Under the pieces are notes generated by a model. That model saw only the letters and a list, made by a program, of their open reading frames with translations, did no database searches and was not told where the DNA came from. This document shows, in pieces, positions 35,301 through 47,173 of a DNA stretch of 64,000 bases. This DNA comes from Larus michahellis (taxonomy: Eukaryota; Chordata; Aves; Charadriiformes; Laridae). The DNA lies in NCBI RefSeq assembly GCF_964199755.1, contig NC_133900.1:81314666-81378665 (forward strand), given 5' to 3'. Both the position numbers and the translations under genes were made by a program. Within the stretch, counting starts at the first letter, position 1, and every line of letters starts with the position of its first letter.

Positions 35301-36394
35301 GAAGGCACAGACTTGTGTCAAAGTGACGGCTCTTTTTGAGTTACAGCATGTGGTGTCCAGGAAAGACCTGTCACACCATCGCCAGTTTTTTTGTCCCTGT
35401 GATAACAGTTCATACAGTTAGTACTGTGACGGGCCAGCACCACAAATCTTGTGGCTTGCCTTTGCCCTGCCCTTGCCGAAATGCTTTACAGCAGTGAAAT
35501 GGGCATGGCGTGGCATCAGAGCCAACTGGGAGCTCGGCACCTCTCTGTCGATGTCCCTGGGTCAGTGGCGAGGTGGAACTTCCCTGTCAGGGTGGCACAG
35601 CCAGCCGAGAGTAAGAGCAGACTTTAGACTTTGTAACCGATAACCCCGTAAGGCAGCCAATACTGGGGAGGAGGTTGGACCTGTAGATAATCCTTTAAAT
35701 GTGTTTATAGCTTTTTAAAGAAATCCTGAGTTTCTGGAATTAAACCTTTTGGTGTCTATTCCGTAGGGAGTTTTTTAGATTCCCACTCCAGTGTACCAGA
35801 CCTACAGAGATGCATCTTGTGGAAGGCTCAGTCTATGTAGAACAGGTGGTGTTTTCCCAACGTTACTGCCCCATGGTAATGTTTATGATGTGATCTAAAA
35901 GGCTGTATTTAGTGTAAACACTTTGGTTTGCTTTCAGGCTTCCTGCAGAGAAAAATTAAGGCTAGAATTTAGTAATTGCTGTACAGAAGCTAAGGCTTCC
36001 TTTCAGACAGCACTGAGATACACCATGTTTGAGAGGGAATGAGGATGAACACTAAATAGAGTACCGTCTTAAAGAAACATTTCTTCCTTGTTTGTTCCAA
36101 ATGTTAATCTCTTGTAGTAAGTAGCAAACTAATTTCTTGCTCTCTGAAGCTTACTCTAAATCTGAAAATTAAAAATAGCTTTCATTTCAAAGCAGAAGAT
36201 TTGGAAATGGAGTAGACTCTGGCTTCTTCTCAGAGAACCAAACTATTCGTTCTAAGACCATGTCTAGCAGAGAGCAGGGGTATATGACAGGCAGAAGCGA
36301 TATAATTTATTACCATCTCAGAGCAAAGAGATTAACTGAGTCCAGGCTCCTAAAATAAATCAAACCTGACCCAACTGTACTGTTTTCATTCTAG
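32302..36394 (+). other. IRF2 intron 5
   Basis: 4093 bp, GTAAGA...TCTAG. It contains a plus-strand CR1 tail at about 35100-35274; otherwise there is no recognised repeat or exon. Open frames of about 100-120 codons in the 32.4-34.4 kb part lie on both strands and have no recognised similarity. Confidence 0.8.
35100..35274 (+). repeat. CR1 LINE 3' fragment in intron 5
   Basis: It contains 'ggctggacggggcttggagc', 'ggtgggaggtgtccctgccc' and 'ggtcccttccaacccgaacc', and ends in the CR1 tail 'ttctgtgattctatgatt'. Orientation is plus, 5'-truncated to about 175 bp. Confidence 0.92.
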
Positions 36395-36506
36395 CAAGAG
36401 CCAGTTGAATCATCTTTTGGGATTAATGGGCTAAATGATGTCACTTCTGACTATTTCCTGTCCTCCACTATAAAAAATGAAGTTGACAGTACAGTGAACT
36501 TTGTAG
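36395..36506 (+). CDS. IRF2: IRF2 coding exon 6 (residues 138-175)
   Basis: A 112-nt exon beginning [16 protein letters not shown] and ending in [11 protein letters not shown] plus one base of codon 175. It completes the SUMO-consensus I136-K137-Q138-E139 and carries a second, I163-K164-N165-E166 (human K166). The middle of the exon differs noticeably from mammalian IRF2, while the [10 protein letters not shown] block is conserved. Borders are TTCTAG and GTAG followed by GTAAGT. Confidence 0.94.
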
Positions 36507-39500
36507 GTAAGTACTTCTATGCTTTTCTTATATGCTCAGCATACAGGTGACTTCAAAAACCCTCTTGACTCTTCCACACTCAGCTTTCCGTCAGCGTTTT
36601 GCACTTTGGAGAACACCACAGTTACAGTCGGGTCGACGCAATTTTCACTAGCCCAAGCCACGCGAGGTCCTGGTTGCAGGTCAGCCCCACCACATCGCAG
36701 AGACCGCGAGCAGCCCTGTGGCAGCGTGGTGGTTCCCCTGAGAGCAGAGCTCTTACAGACATGCTCAGGTGGCTTTTCCCGACATGGACTTAATCCACAG
36801 GGTTGTCCTCAGCTATGAGGAGACTGTAGCCAGTGTCGCTTGGGAGTTAAATTGCAGTTGGATGGTGGTTTCCCGTTGCTCAAAGCAGAGATTTGTATAG
36901 CGTGCTGTTTTAAATTTGGAGTTTAAATCTGCAGACGAAATTGAGGAACTTGGTTCTTTTTACTGGCACCTCAGTAGAAGAGTTAGTTCTTAACATCACT
37001 AACAGCAAGGATCAGCGAAGACTGCATTTAGAAACTGGTACATTAGGAATTAGCTGTCATCTCAGCATGTGAATAATTGGTTCTTGGTAGAATAATTGGG
37101 CTGGTTTTTGACAGCTCTTTTTTGGCTGAGGTTGTCAGTGCAGCGAGGACTCCTAAAATGTGACCCATATACCATTTTCTCTAGAATTCCACTTTCATAT
37201 AAGTTGTAAAAGTGTTTGAAAAATAACGTTAGTCTTCTGTTTGGAGAGATGGTAGAAATTCTGTGCAGTGACTATTTTTGATGGCCGTGTCTTAGGTCGC
37301 AGGCCTTTGCATAGTCATTCCCCTCACGTGCTTCTGTGGCTGAGGAGTTTGTGAGTAGTTTTCCTCTCTTTGTGGCAGTTCATTTAATCAGCTGTTGCTT
37401 TGTAAGAGTGTTAGAACATGCTTGTTGCTCCTGCTATTACAGAGGGTTTTATAACTCGAAGGAATAGCACTCTGGTGCTGTTAGTGCTTCCTGTTTACTG
37501 ACTGACTCATAAACAAATCTGAAAGTTGCCAAGGACAATACGCAGTCCCAGGGAAGAACTTCCTACACTTTAGCTTTATTTTACAGTCTTAAAGTCAAAC
37601 AGAGATCAATTAACAGTGGTCTTTGGAATGTAACCGGTGTTCCCCAAAATCCGCTGACATCAGAGACAGTCATTTTGCTGCAGCCTCGGTTTTCTACAGG
37701 ACAGCGTATCCTGAACTCCTGTTTGATTTTATGATGAGGTGTTGCACCTTAAAAGATCTCGGTAATTTACAGGGCAGGACCCATAGTGGCCGCATCAACA
37801 TCTAAAAATGGTCAAAAGCCCGTTGTGGAAACCAAGCAAGAGGTTCGGAGAAACAGAGCTGAATTTGCACCTTAAGGGCTTTCATTTTTCTCTGGTCCCC
37901 CAGAATCCATTTTCAGGGGTAGGACAGCCAGGCTCGGGTGGGTAACTGTCAGCCAGCGTTGTTTAATTAATGGCTTGTGAAGTGTGCTGCTTATCCAGGC
38001 GGGAGAGAGAAGTCCTTATTTAGGACTGCAAGCAGGATTTTAATGTAAACAGGGGGAAAAGGGTAAAATAGATCTGTTCTGCAGAAAGGAGGGAAGTCAG
38101 CTGGAGGGGAGAAAAGACAAACAGCACCTGCGGTGTTTCTGACATATGTGGAGCTCACGGGAAAGTGGTGGCATATTGCCCAAGTGAGCGGTAATTTTTG
38201 CTGTGCGACTTATCTCTCGGGGTGGGTAAGAATTTGTCAGGTACTGGGGAGGAAGATTAAACAGTGCAGATGGCCTGCCCATACCCTGACGGGGTTGCAC
38301 AATATTGGTTTCTCCCAGATAAAAATTAACTCTGTGTGTGTGCTCTTGACCCTACATCCTGCTCAAAAAAAGCAAGTTATTTCAGAACCAGGAAAGGTGG
38401 AAATGCAGTGGAACCGAAATATCTGGAACAAAATCGTAGTAATTGTAGTGATTCGGCTTCTAAAAAAAAGACTATCCACTATTTATGTAATTTTCTTTAT
38501 GCTGGAATTGTCTCATAAAATATACATCCAGCTTTGGGGGACTTTCCAGTGGTTACCTGGCACTTCACGAAGCAAAATAATATGCATCTTCTCTCTGGGA
38601 GAAAAACCTGTCACTTTTCTTTTTCAAAAAGTTGTGTTCTGGCCCTGTCTACGGATAGAAGGCAGGAATGGCTTGTGTGTATATACATGTGCATTCATGT
38701 ATATTTGTCTTAGTTCATTCAGGAACAGATGCTATCTTTTGCCTTTTTTAAAATTAATAATTAGAGCAATTAGGTCACTTACCAGAAGAATTTCAAGATC
38801 TACTGTGTTTCATTGCCTACATTTTTCTTGCCATCGTGGGTATAGAAAAAAATGTACTGTCTAAATTTCTAACGGCACCGCATTGTACAGAATTTGTCTG
38901 TGTGAAGATTGTGCCTCTTGAAGCTTTGTGTTCCAGTGAAAGAATATCTATAGTCCTTGGCTTTTTCTTGGACAGCTGTGGATTCAGGTTAGCCATCCCC
39001 TGAGACAGCTCCATCCTTGTTGCTCTTGAAATCTAGGTAGTGGCTTTCAGCTCCACCTTGGATTAATGCAGTTCATCCTGCTGGGATCGGTAGGGCAGTT
39101 GTACAAGACAGAGGGAATTGTCTCAAGCAGCTCCAGAGAAGTGAGATTCTGGCTGTCACCATAGTTTTGCTTTGCTCAGTAACTTCTTGGTGCCTTGGTT
39201 TATTCCCCTGTTTCAAAAGGATGTTGTGTAGCACAAGTAATGACTGCAAAGCATTTCAGGACACTTGCAAAGCATCCATGGTGCCTTCACTTTGTAGAAA
39301 TAAATAATGTTCCTTTGGTATTAAATATCATGTGCCTGGGGGAACAGGAAAACCCTCTGTTAATAACTAACCAGAGCGTAGCTTTCAGTCACAAACCATG
39401 GGGAGTAGAGACTACAGGTACAACCGTGCTTTTCTACACACCATCACTGGCATTGCAAGGATCAGTGAAAATAAGCAATCATAATTTGAGGAGAAATTTT

Positions 39501-40031
39501 TCACAGATTCATTTCATGTATAAATCAGAGTCCCACCATGTTTCACATGACGATGGATACGGTTTTTTGCATGCCAGCTCCGGTCTTCTGGTGCATAATT
39601 TACATGAAAGCGTCCAGAGGCCGTGCTTGGTGAGGATGCTTTCCCAGATTAGGAGAGATTGCTGTGGCCCGTATGTCCTGGTGAGACCATGCTTTTGGGT
39701 AGGAGAGGAGTGTGGCTGTGGTCATCCCTGGGAAGGCCTCTGGACAGCTGGTATGTCAAGGAGGGCTCAAGGACATTAAGTGTGAGAGACGGGACAGTTA
39801 GGCATTTTCAGTCATCACAAGTGGGTAAAAAAATATCTCTGAAGGTGATGGAAACTAAATAAATGACTTCCTTTAGAAGTCCCATTGAAAGCAGGTGGTG
39901 GGCATGGAAGAAAGCGCTGAGAGGGTATTGAAGACTCACTATAATACCAGGCAGGCTCCAAGGACAGGTTCTTAGAGATCCAGCGGGGTCGAGGTGTTAC
40001 GAGTAATCAATTTTTTATTTCTAAACCCAAG
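36507..40031 (+). other. IRF2 intron 6
   Basis: 3525 bp, GTAAGT...AAG. A 243-codon frame at 38133-38864 and a 194-codon frame at 39195-39779 have no recognised domain, start context or splice support and are treated as chance. A possible MIR-like SINE lies at about 39165-39270. The acceptor is a tandem AAG/TAG. Confidence 0.8.
39165..39270 (+). repeat. Possible MIR-like (CORE-SINE) remnant
   Basis: 'ggtgccttggtttattcccc' followed by 'tgtttcaaaaggatgttgtgta', 'actgcaaagcatttcagga' and 'aaataaataatgtt' follow the order of the MIR right half (tgcctcagtttcctcatctg, ggttgttgtg, aaagcgcttaga). Similarity is weak and based on memory. Confidence 0.35.
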
Positions 40032-40196
40032 TTGTAGGACAGCCGCACCTTGATGGCAGCAGCGAGGAGCAGGTGATAGTTGCCAATCCTCCTGATGTTT
40101 GCCAGGTAGTAGAGGTGACAACAGAAAGCGACGAACCGCCCCTCAGCATGAGCCATCTGTACCCCCTACAGATCTCCCCTGTCTCGTCCTATGCAG
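40032..40196 (+). CDS. IRF2: IRF2 coding exon 7 (residues 175-230)
   Basis: A 165-nt exon encoding [20 protein letters not shown] and the conserved [20 protein letters not shown] segment, ending [12 protein letters not shown] plus one base of codon 230. The acceptor is unusual: the frame that retains V175-V176 uses AAG at 40029-40031, and a second acceptor, TAG at 40035-40037, lies exactly 6 bases downstream. Using the second would begin the exon at 40038 and remove only the two valines. The donor is GCAG followed by GTAAGC. Confidence 0.94.
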
Positions 40197-41604
40197 GTAA
40201 GCATCCTGGCGGTTCTTTACGCTTTCTTCTTTGGAAGTGTTGGGAAGATGCTGGGGGCCAGGGGGAAGGGGGCTCTACCAGGGTGGCTGGCAAAGATCCA
40301 GAAATGTCTATTCGGCCGCCTTCTGCATTTTTAATGAAACTCTGCACGTTTCACCTTGGGAAACAACTCGGCAGATCTGAGGTTGGAAACATAAGCTGCA
40401 GATTTTAGCCTGTGACTAATGGAAAAAGAACCTTTTTAGATGTAATGCAGCGAGGTCTTTTCATCTTTTATTAGGGCGGCATTTTCAGCGATACAGATAA
40501 TGTGCTGCAAATATAGTCTGTCCCCCTTGCCCCCTGACTTACTAAAGATTAAAGGTCTTCTCTGCTGTGTGTTTCCTCGGTGGTCACAGAGTGCTAACGG
40601 CTGCCCTAATGGTATATATAATGCAGATGTGGAGCTTAAGGCCCCGGGGGAGTGGATCTGTCTTGTTACAAATAGGCTGCAGAGTAGAACAGCCATGTAG
40701 CAACTGATAAGAAGTGGTCCTGCAAGCAGCAGGGCTGTGGACGTCTGGCTTCCAACGTCTGCCTCCCATCTGGATTCTCTGATATCTGAAAAGGGGTGAG
40801 ATAACAAGCTTTTCCCCAAGTCAGGGTGCTAGTGGTTTCTCTTTTTTGTCTGGCCCCTTATTTTCATAAAACGGGTAGGAAGTTAAGAGTCTTTGGCACT
40901 CGTTTGTCCCTTATCCAAGTCTGACAGCGTGTTCAGAAGTGGTTAGGGGAGAACAGACACAAATGCACATGCGGGCACGCTATGTAGAGTCCCTGCAATC
41001 ATACAAGCCTTATTTCCGTAGGAAGCAGGGCAAAGCCACATTTGAAAGTAGAAAAAGTTTCAGATCCAACCTGTCCTTCCTTTTTTAACATGTTGGTAAC
41101 TTGCAAGCCTCAAGAGACTGGGTAGAAACATAAATGTAATCTTTTTAGGCAAACTTAAGTATTAATTGTTCCCCATGCAATTTATTATTTTACACATGGT
41201 TTTTGCCTTTGACTCATTAGGCTGAAATTACTTCCAGACACATTTGTATAAAACATGTACATGTATTTAGGAATTTTTATCTTTGGGTCCGGGTGAATAG
41301 TATGATGTTCTTTTGAATAGCCTCCAGTGTTAGTCTCACACATGTTGATAAACGATCACGCTTCCCAATGTGTTTAGTCTGTAACAGCCAGAGCATTCAG
41401 AAGGGCTTCGCAAAGCGTTCCCCCCCTTAGGGCGATGAGGGTGCTTTAACTTACTAGCAGCTGGGAGACGGGGCCTTTGAAACGTTTGTCCTCTTTCCAA
41501 ATGCTTCTTGCAAAACTTTTCCCATTTATGTGAACACGGCAATGATGCTTTCTTTTAACCTCAGCTACAGGGATCTAAGTTCTTGGAATGTTAACAAAAG
41601 TCAC

Positions 41605-41865
41605 GGTCTTGGTAATTGCTTGGGCTGGGATAATAGAGAGGAGTGGTCTGGTGACAGGAGAACCACCTTGACATGAGCGACTCATGAGCTGTCTCCCCTA
41701 AAATCAATGTAATGAGCCTGCAGAAGGAAAACGTCTTGGTCTTGGTGGTTGCTTGGGCTGGGATGATAGAGAGGAATGGTCTGGCGACAGGAGAACCACC
41801 CTGACATGAGCAACTCATGAGCTGTCTCCCCTAAAGTCAGTGCAACAAGCCTGCAGAAGGAAAAT
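41605..41865 (+). repeat. 133-bp tandem duplication in intron 7
   Basis: Two head-to-tail copies (41605-41737 and 41738-about 41865) share long identical stretches such as 'aggagaaccacc', 'catgagctgtctccccta' and 'cctgcagaaggaaaa' at a constant offset of 133. By eye they differ at about a dozen scattered positions with no indel. The unit resembles nothing recognised. Confidence 0.9.
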
Positions 41866-42041
41866 GAGGCATGACTGAAGTACTTCTGCTCTCCCCATAT
41901 GTTGTCGTAGTATCCTGGTGGCCTGGTGGCAGTATCCAGCTGTCCTAACTTCTACCAGGACCTGCTAGCCTATAACTCAGGTAACATAGAGGTAGTTTCA
42001 TGCCACTGACGTGTTTTTGAATGCATCTCACGGCAGCTCTT

Positions 42042-43012
42042 GAGGATCCTGGTTACTCTTGCTAGAGGCCAGTAAGAAGTGGAGTGCTGCAAGATTCTGT
42101 CCTAGGACAAGTCCTATGTAATATCTTTATCAAAAGATGCTGGACTACACACTTGAGAAGTTTACAGTTGACACCAAACGGGGGACATCTCCATGAGGGC
42201 AGGGCCACCATCCACAGACAGCTGGAGAGGCTGCAGGAATGGGCCAGCAGGAACCTTAGGAAATTCAGCAAGGACAGATGCCAAGTCCTGTGCCTGGGAA
42301 GGAGTTGCAGGGATAGAGGCTGGCACTGGTGGGATGGGGGGCAGCTCAGCAGAAAGGTGGGTGGGCAGTGAGCTGAGCATGAGACAGCAGAGCACCCTGT
42401 CCACAGAGAAGGCCACCAGCTTTCAGGAGCATGGCCAGTAGATCCAGGGAAGTGATTAGCCCCCTCTACTCAGCACTAGTTACGCTTCTTCTGGACTATT
42501 GATTCCATGTTTGAGCCCCCCAATCCCAGAAAGATACAAACAAATGGGAAGAAGCACCAGGAAGGGCTACCAGGATGTTCAAGGGATGGAGTGCTCGTTC
42601 CGTGAGGAGATACTCGGGGACTGAAGTATCGGACTGATACTGTCCAGCCTGAAGAAGAGATGGTTTTGGGGACCTCATAGCAGCCTGCCCCTGCCTGCAG
42701 GCATGTTATTGAGAAGGCAGAGCCAGACTTCACGGTGGTGCATGGTGGGAGGATGAGAAACAGCAGGACTAAATCGAAACAAGAGAACTTGGTCCAGTTG
42801 GATGTGAGGAAAAAATGTCACCTTTTTCACCACAAGGACAGTCAGGCAGTGGAGCAGGATGCCCAAAAAGGTTGTGCTGCCGCCATCCTTGGAGGTTTTC
42901 AAGACCTGACTGGTTAACGCCCTGAGCAACTTGATCCAGTCCTGTAGCTGGCCCTGCTTTGAGCAAGAGGTTGGGCTGTAGACATCCCGAGGTCCCTTCC
43001 GGCCTGAATTGC
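42042..43012 (+). repeat. CR1 LINE with reverse-transcriptase remnant, intron 7
   Basis: A plus-strand CR1 of about 970 bp. The frame 42084-42371 contains decayed C-terminal reverse-transcriptase sequence (QDSVLGQVLCNIFIK, then RQLERLQEWASRNLRKFSKD and CQVLCLG), matching the CR1 pattern SVLGPVLFNIFIND...DRLQEWADRNLMKFNK. Later parts include 'ctgccatccttggaggttttc'-type and 'gaggtcccttccggcctga' blocks near the 3' end. It has internal stops and frameshifts, so is inactive. Confidence 0.9.
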
Positions 43013-45402
43013 TTTTTTTAAAGCGTGCGTTTGCCCTTGAGGCAGGAATGAGGACAGAGGTCTGTGGTTTGTTAGAACTCTGAAACTTTTTGGGCACTCT
43101 TCTGACTATTTCTGGCTTTGTCTTGCTCCACACAAACCCGCACAGGAGAACCACGGGAGGCCTGGCCCTGTGCTCGTGGCTTTGCTGGGTAGAGCTGCCT
43201 GCTCTGTCAGGTGCTACTGCTGAATGGCAGGAAAGAGTATGACCATAACAGCTGTGCAGGAACACACAGTTTAGCTCTTCTGAAGCAACAACAACAGAAA
43301 AAATAGCCGCCTGAGGTATCAGCTGTCCTACATAAATCTGTTTTATTTCAGAAACACCTCTAGTTCCTTTCTGACGTTGTTCAGGCAAATGATATGAGTG
43401 GCCATTGTGAGATTTCTCATATTTCCACTGACGTCTATGAAATCCATTTTTTTTTTTTTAGTACCGAGACCGTTCTTGTCAACCTCCTCTTGTGTTTGAC
43501 TCCGATTCAAATAACCTTCTTGATTGAAATAACCTCTCTAACTTTCCGTGCCCGAGTGGCTAGCTTCCCTGGCTTTGCTAACTATAGTGCTATCTCTTGC
43601 TCAGCATTTTGTTATGTATAAACACCAAGGATGGATTCCTTTTCAGCTGCATCACTCTTTTTCTGTTGCCACATGTTTCTTCATGTCAAGGAATATCTGT
43701 TTCTTGTCTCTGTGTGGATTCCTCCTATTGATTCTATCTCCGGGGCCATTTCTCCTTTGCACAGATTAATTTCTGCCTCTCCTCCCCCCAGTATAGCTTA
43801 ATTAGCCAGCGTAATCATATTGGCGCATCTCTCTCTAGCCGGGCCAGTGAACGAGAAGCCCTGCAGAGTGTTCACTTCGCAGGGCTTTGCAGTTAGATTT
43901 AACGTTTCGGACTGCACGCTACATCGGAGACTGTGGCGCAGGGGAGGTGCTGGCTTTGGAAGCAGTAGTTTGGAGCAGCTGAGCTGCTCGCATCCTGGCT
44001 TCGGAAGGACTTTGGGTGCAGTTTTAGCTCCTGGGGTCTGAAAGAGCAATTCAGACCATTGTTTTACAGCCCTCTCCCTAAACATAATCCCTAGCCAAGC
44101 CTCGAGAGAAGGGCAAGGTGCTGCCAGGCTTGCTGAAGACATGCAGGGGCACGGTCGATGAGGCACAGTCTGTGCACCCTTAGCGCTCATGTTACGTCCA
44201 GTGCAGAGCACAAGGATGCTCTTTGGGAAGGCAGGATCGTGGTGTACGGTCGCAGGGGTGCAGGGGCTGTGCAAAGCAGTCTGCGTGGGCTAAAACGCGT
44301 AACACAGAGCGGAGAGTGAAAACTGGGATTTGAGAGCTCCCTTGCCTGCTACAGTAACTCATCACATCGTTCCTTCAGCCTTGTTGGCTCAAGGCGTGGA
44401 TGAGCCTTATCTCCTCAGCCCTGGTGGGAGGGACTGGAGAAAGACTTCTTCCGAATGCTGTTGGTAGCCCGACAGATGCTTAGCGTTATCCTCCCGGGAA
44501 ACAGGAAGGCACAGAGCCGTCCTGAAAAGAGGGATTTGTGCCCCATCTTGGATGTGTCTGAAGCGCAGCACTCTCAACCGGCCCATGGGCCAGGAGACCT
44601 GCATTCAGACCCGCTTGCTTGAAAATAGTCAAAATACCTGGATTTCAGGCTCTCCTGCAAAGGGAGAGATGTAGCTACAGGAGGATGGCTGTCCTGGTGG
44701 AGCCATGCCCCTGTGGTTGCGCTCTGGTTGAAGTGACGAGGAGGAGGGAAGTCGTGTGTGGCGGAGGAAGGTGATGGGGCTGGAGATAGTAGCACTTCTA
44801 CGTGCTCGAGCGGTGGGTGAAGGGTTGAGAAATAGGCTGGGGGGGGGGTTGAGGCTGGGCACGGGTGGCAAAAGCAAAACAAGAGCAAAGTATTACAACA
44901 GTAATAAAGCACCAGAAGTGACAACAAGCCCTTGAGGTGGCAGGCTGAGATAACAGTTCATGAAACAAAAACACACTTATCTCCTCTGGGGTGGAGTTGT
45001 TGTTGGTTTTGCAGGGAGATAAAAATTAGGATTTGGACAGAACTTTGCTCTTTGCCAGGCCTGGAGCTGCCAAGAGAGGGCAAGGGAGAGGGGCATCCCC
45101 TGCTCGCGGGAGGCTCTTCCCTCTGCCCAGAAAGCACAGACCTGCTTCTTCCCCCTCTGTTGTTGTCTTCTCCAGAGTGTAGCCGTGTTAACTGTGATAA
45201 CCGTGGTGAGTTTACTCCAGTTGTTCAGTACAGCTGTGCTGGTTGCTGTGGCAGGGGGTCTGTGCTTCTCCATTGTTTACTGGGCATTTGGCTTGACTCT
45301 GTTTGCTTCCACTTGCTGGAATCAGATCAGACCTCTTGAGCTGGATTTTGCTACCGTAGATAGAATAGTGAGTTTCATTTTTGTCTTTGTTTTGTTTGAC
45401 AG

Positions 45403-45449
45403 AAAGTGAAACGACCGACAGCGTTCCAAGCGATGAAGAAAATGCAGAG
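45403..45449 (+). CDS. IRF2: IRF2 coding exon 8 (residues 230-245, acidic)
   Basis: A 47-nt exon encoding ESETTDSVPSDEENAE when joined to exon 7. The acidic, serine-rich segment is almost identical to mammalian IRF2. The acceptor is GTTTGACAG; the donor is GCAGAG followed by GTAAGT, phase 0. Skipping it would shift the frame because the length is not a multiple of three. Confidence 0.95.
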
Positions 45450-46861
45450 GTAAGTGTTTTCTGGATTTTTAGCGCTTTGGAGCAAGGTCTCAAGGACAGT
45501 GTCCTGAGGTATCCTTCCCCCTTTTCTGTTTGCAAGTCTGTCTACCAGCAGAGTATTCATTTTAATAATAGCTGGGGGATGAAAGCAAAGGGAAGATGTC
45601 TCTCAAGGGTGCCAGACTTTTGGATGGTTGTCACAGAATGGATATCTCTATAAGTTCTTTCCTCCTCATTTGTCCAAACTACAAGGAGATTAATTTGCAT
45701 GATAAGATGTTCTCGCGAGCCATCAACAGTGCCAGCTAGTTTGTTCATGTGATGCGTTGACATTGCTGGGTAGTGAGTATTTTATCTTGGTTGAAAGCAT
45801 GCTCACTTTGTTTTCCTTAAATGGCACCTGAACTCCTACAATTGGAGGAAACGCTTACATGTGTGGTACAAGTGGAACTTGAATGTTTGAGGTGTGTGAG
45901 GCAAAAAGTTTTCCTGAGCAGTCAGTTGGGTATTGCCGCGTAAAAGGAATCCGTGGAGAAAATACCCACCTGATGAACATTTCCTGAACTGCACCTGTGC
46001 AAAACCAGCACTTGCCTTTTCTTTTGGGGCTGCCATCAAGTGACCAGACCTGCCGATCTCCATGAGTACTTAGAGGCCAGGGGAAGCTCCCTTAGGGCGC
46101 TTAGGTGCCCTGTGCTCCAGCGGCTTTTTTTGCAGAAGGCCTCGTGCAAATCTGTCTCCTGCTATGACCCTACAAAGCCCTCTGAATCCTTCTCCTTGGA
46201 GAACTGCAGGGTGTGCAGCTGTATAACGGCACGGCGAACCCTCTTGGTGTTGTCTCTCGTGCCTTGGTTAGGGTGGAGCCTGTACATAGACTGACAATAA
46301 TGACTCCCCAGACCTCCTTTAACAGAACATGCCATTGCAGCATGTGTGATGGGGAAAGGACTGGATGCTCATCTTTCCTTGGTGAACCTCCTCCCTGTGA
46401 TGGGGGACACACCATCAAGTGACAGTGATTTTCCCGGCAGCCTCATCTGTGTTGACAGTTTGGGTGATGCTGTTTGAGAGGTCTTGGGTCTTTGTGCCTG
46501 CCTGTTGGCAGGAGGATGCTCTCTCTGGTAACGGAGGAGACACTTCCAGTTGGAGCTTTGAGTGTTTAGTCGTCCGTGTCCATTTTTGTCTCCGATATAC
46601 TGGGAATAAGGCCTTTATTTTCCATCAGAAGAGTAGGCAGAGCCTCTTGAGTGCTGGAGAGCCGCCAAGGTTTAGGCACACGACTTCAGGAAGGGAGAAG
46701 TGAGTGAGAGCAAAGACATTCAAAGCCAGCAGCTAGAGGCTCAGGCTTTTGGAGATGGGGTAATTTTGGAGATGTTTCCGTCTTCATCTTGTTACTCGGA
46801 GCACTTCCCAAAGTTGTGTTTGCTCATATAGTCTTCCCTCCTTTTTTTTCCCCTTTTATAG
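45450..46861 (+). other. IRF2 intron 8
   Basis: 1412 bp, GTAAGT...TTATAG, with a T/C-rich tract (about 46839-46857) before the acceptor. No repeat or exon was recognised. Confidence 0.8.
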
Positions 46862-47173
46862 GGACGACTTCACTGGCAGAAGAAAAACATTGAAGGCAAA
46901 CAGTATCTCAGCAATCTGGGAATGAGGAACACTTCTCATATGCTTCCCAGCATGGCAACTTTTGTAGCCAACAAGCCTGACCTCCAAGTCACCATCAAAG
47001 AAGAAAGCTGCCCACTGCCTTACAACAGCTCCTGGCCCCCTTTCCCAGACATCCCTCTGCCACAAGTAGTGTCCACAGCCTCCACGAGCAGCAGCCGGCC
47101 AGACCGCGAGACACGGGCCAGCGTCATCAAGAAAACGTCAGACATCACCCAGTCGAGAGTCAAGAGCTGCTAA
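46862..47173 (+). CDS. IRF2: IRF2 terminal coding exon 9 (residues 246-348)
   Basis: Encodes [20 protein letters not shown] to the C-terminus [12 protein letters not shown] and TAA at 47171-47173. It contains the third SUMO-consensus, I290-K291-E292-E293 (human K293), within [13 protein letters not shown], then PYNSSWPPF and the conserved tail [20 protein letters not shown]. The stretch between ([14 protein letters not shown]) is the most divergent part relative to mammals. This region carries the repression function described for mammalian IRF2. Total protein length is 348 residues against 349 in human. Confidence 0.96.
   Translation, partial: GRLHWQKKNIEGKQYLSNLGMRNTSHMLPSMATFVANKPDLQVTIKEESCPLPYNSSWPPFPDIPLPQVVSTASTSSSRPDRETRASVIKKTSDITQSRVKSC

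Larger units (their letters stand above)
40197..45402 (+). other. IRF2 intron 7
   Basis: 5206 bp, GTAAGC...GACAG. It holds a 133-bp tandem duplication (41605-41865) and a plus-strand CR1 (42042-43012). A T run lies at about 43446-43459. Remaining sequence is unrecognised. The 237-codon antisense frame at 42675-43388 overlaps the CR1 in its non-coding sense and is not a gene. Confidence 0.8.

Noticed and set aside
38133..38864. 243-codon open frame in intron 6
   Set aside because: No motif or family resemblance, and the hydrophobic stretches follow AT-rich codons. Treated as chance.
42675..43388. 237-codon minus-strand frame
   Set aside because: Overlaps a plus-strand CR1 in its antisense direction.
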